A DNA stretch of 32,561 nt from Phocaeicola plebeius. Its GTDB lineage: Bacteria > Bacteroidota > Bacteroidia > Bacteroidales > Bacteroidaceae. Under the pieces are notes generated by a model. That model searched no databases, was not told where the DNA came from, and worked only from the letters and a program-made list of their open reading frames with translations. Positions within the stretch are counted from its first letter, which is position 1; each line of letters opens with the position of its first letter. Made by a program: the position numbers and the translations under genes. The stretch lies in contig SFDG01000026.1 in the NCBI GenBank assembly GCA_004558305.1, forward strand, positions 1 through 32,561. Direction: 5' to 3'. Positions 31,253-32,561 of this stretch are shown one piece after another.

Positions 31253-32561
31253 TTATAGCGGAAACAGCAGGGTCACGATAAATACATTGGCCGCCAAGAC
31301 AATCAGGTTCATCAGCAGCCCGATGGGCATGAAGTCCGTGAAGCGGTAACCGCCCGCACTATAGACCAGCATGTGCGTGGCCGACCCGATGGGAGTGGCG
31401 AAGCTGGACGAGGCGGCAATCATCAGGGCGATGCAGAACGGCAGCGGATTCACTCCCAAGGACACGGCACTTTCGTAGGCTATGGGATAGAACATGGCGG
31501 CAGCAGCGGCATTGCTGATGAACTCGGTGATGAAAGTAGCAACCAAGCAGATGCAGAACAGCACGGCGAGCGGCTGGGTGCCGCACACCCCCATAATGGC
31601 CTCCACCAACCGGGAAGCGATGCCGGTCTTCTCAACGGCCAGTCCGAGGCAGATGGAACCGGCGAAAATCATCAGGATGTTCCAGTCGATGGACTTCCGT
31701 GCCTGCTCCACACTGCAGCAGCAAGTCAGCAGCATGGCACCGGCTGCCAGGAAGCAGGACTGGAGCAGGGAGAGGATGCCTACGGAAGACAGGACAATCA
31801 TGGCCAGCATAATGAGGGAGGACAACAGGGTCTTCCGTCCGATGTTCGGCAGGTCTTCCGATTCGAAGAACCGCAGGTCGGCCTTCCAGTCGGCATAGCT
31901 GGCTGCCGTCTGTCCGGCAGGACATTCCAGCAACAACGTATCGTTCGGCTGGAATACGATGTCGCGCGGGCTACGGTCAATACGCTCTCCCTTGCGGGCC
32001 ACCGCTACCAATACCATACGGGTGTCCTTTTCAAAGCTCACTTCGTCCATGCGCTTGCCGATGAAGCGGCTGCTCCGTTCCACGGCCGCCGTGCGCAGCT
32101 TGCGCCGGGCATCTACCTCGCTCACCGAGAAGACGTGGCGGTCGGCATTGACCAGTCCGTGCGTGCGCTTCAGTTCCAGTATCTCGTCTATCTGTCCTGA
32201 GTAGATGAGACGGTCGCCGCCCATCAGAAATTCGTCGTCCGTCACCGGCGAGATGATTTCCTTGTCGAAACGGACAATCTCTACGAGCCGTCCGCCCCTT
32301 ACCGTCTGCAGCTGGGCCTCCTGCACGGTCTGTCCCACCACCGGACATTCCGTAGGCACCAGCAGCTCCACCGTATAGCTGTCCGTCTGTGCAAACGACT
32401 CGTCGGGCGACTGGCGAACAGGAAGCAGACGACGCAAGGCCAGCACCGACAGGATGCCGACCGCCAGGACAAACAGGCCGGGCAGCGTCGTGGTGAAGAC
32501 ATTCAGCTCTTCCTGCGTGTCGCGCATATACAGTCCGGAAACGATCAGGTTGGGAGGAGTG
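31253..32561 (-). CDS. SLC13-type permease with RCK_C (TrkA-C) domains (5' end outside window)
   Basis: The frame stays open to the window edge (PPNLIVSGLYMRDTQEEL upstream of the first internal Met at 32527), so the gene begins outside. The visible 436 residues contain a hydrophobic segment (LPGLFVLAVGILSVLAL), then two RCK_C-like cytosolic domains: ELLVPTECPVVGQTVQEAQL with DEFLMGGDRLIYSGQIDEIL, and SRFIGKRMDEVSF with PRDIVFQPNDTLLLECP. A C-terminal membrane half follows, including FITEFISNAAAAAMFYPIA and SFATPIGSATHMLVYSAGGY, the ion-transporter motifs of the divalent anion:sodium symporter family. It probably carries dicarboxylate, sulfate or a similar anion; the substrate is uncertain. 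It precedes the STAS gene by 49 bp and may be co-transcribed. Confidence 0.88.
   Translation of the reverse strand, partial: TPPNLIVSGLYMRDTQEELNVFTTTLPGLFVLAVGILSVLALRRLLPVRQSPDESFAQTDSYTVELLVPTECPVVGQTVQEAQLQTVRGGRLVEIVRFDKEIISPVTDDEFLMGGDRLIYSGQIDEILELKRTHGLVNADRHVFSVSEVDARRKLRTAAVERSSRFIGKRMDEVSFEKDTRMVLVAVARKGERIDRSPRDIVFQPNDTLLLECPAGQTAASYADWKADLRFFESEDLPNIGRKTLLSSLIMLAMIVLSSVGILSLLQSCFLAAGAMLLTCCCSVEQARKSIDWNILMIFAGSICLGLAVEKTGIASRLVEAIMGVCGTQPLAVLFCICLVATFITEFISNAAAAAMFYPIAYESAVSLGVNPLPFCIALMIAASSSFATPIGSATHMLVYSAGGYRFTDFMPIGLLMNLIVLAANVFIVTLLFPL

Overview
The window looks like chromosome from a gut Bacteroidales species (Bacteroides/Phocaeicola type) with moderately high GC by eye. 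The basis is repeated matches to the Bacteroidetes promoter (TTG, about 20 bp, then TAnnTTTG), DUF6242/DUF5020-type proteins, AAA-ATPase/PD-(D/E)XK and DUF4143 proteins, and a uppS-bamA-skp-skp-murI envelope operon. Species cannot be fixed from the sequence alone.

Layout. 1-3.8 kb: 3' part of a DUF4143 ATPase, converging on a two-gene minus-strand unit (PfkB-family kinase, then S41 C-terminal processing peptidase). 3.85-4.1 kb: three tandem tRNA-Asn genes. 4.1-11.66 kb: an accessory block with two lipoproteins, a membrane-anchored AraC-type regulator, an AAA-ATPase/nuclease-like protein, a tandem array of 22-bp palindromic units, and an overlapping DUF4160/DUF2442 pair. The block is bounded by a direct repeat of about 85-90 bp made of most of tRNA-Asn plus the start of its terminator. 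The right copy is a 5'-truncated tRNA followed by the intact terminator, so the block looks inserted into a once continuous tRNA-Asn array. 11.8-14.5 kb: a purine uptake and salvage unit (xpt, NCS2 permease, DUF5020/Tsx-like outer-membrane protein). 14.6-21.5 kb, minus strand: lipoprotein (DUF6242-like), uppS, bamA, two skp/ompH genes, murI, an outer-membrane and cell-wall biogenesis operon. 21.7-27.4 kb: ribD divergent from prmC-recX-comF, then pyrE, a small SRPBCC protein and argH. 27.5-27.7 kb: tRNA-Gly and tRNA-Leu. 27.8-29.5 kb: divergent SDR oxidoreductase and EamA transporter. 29.5-32.56 kb, minus strand: a SLC13-type permease with RCK_C domains (5' end outside), a STAS protein, an RsbW-like HATPase and a RelA/SpoT-like protein whose nucleotide-binding loop is degenerate.

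Most genes are core metabolism and envelope functions in compact operons. The most interesting parts are the tRNA-bounded block with its palindrome array, and the partner-switch set (STAS + HATPase) translationally coupled to a divergent RelA/SpoT fold. Family assignments come from motif recognition by eye; no database search was run.
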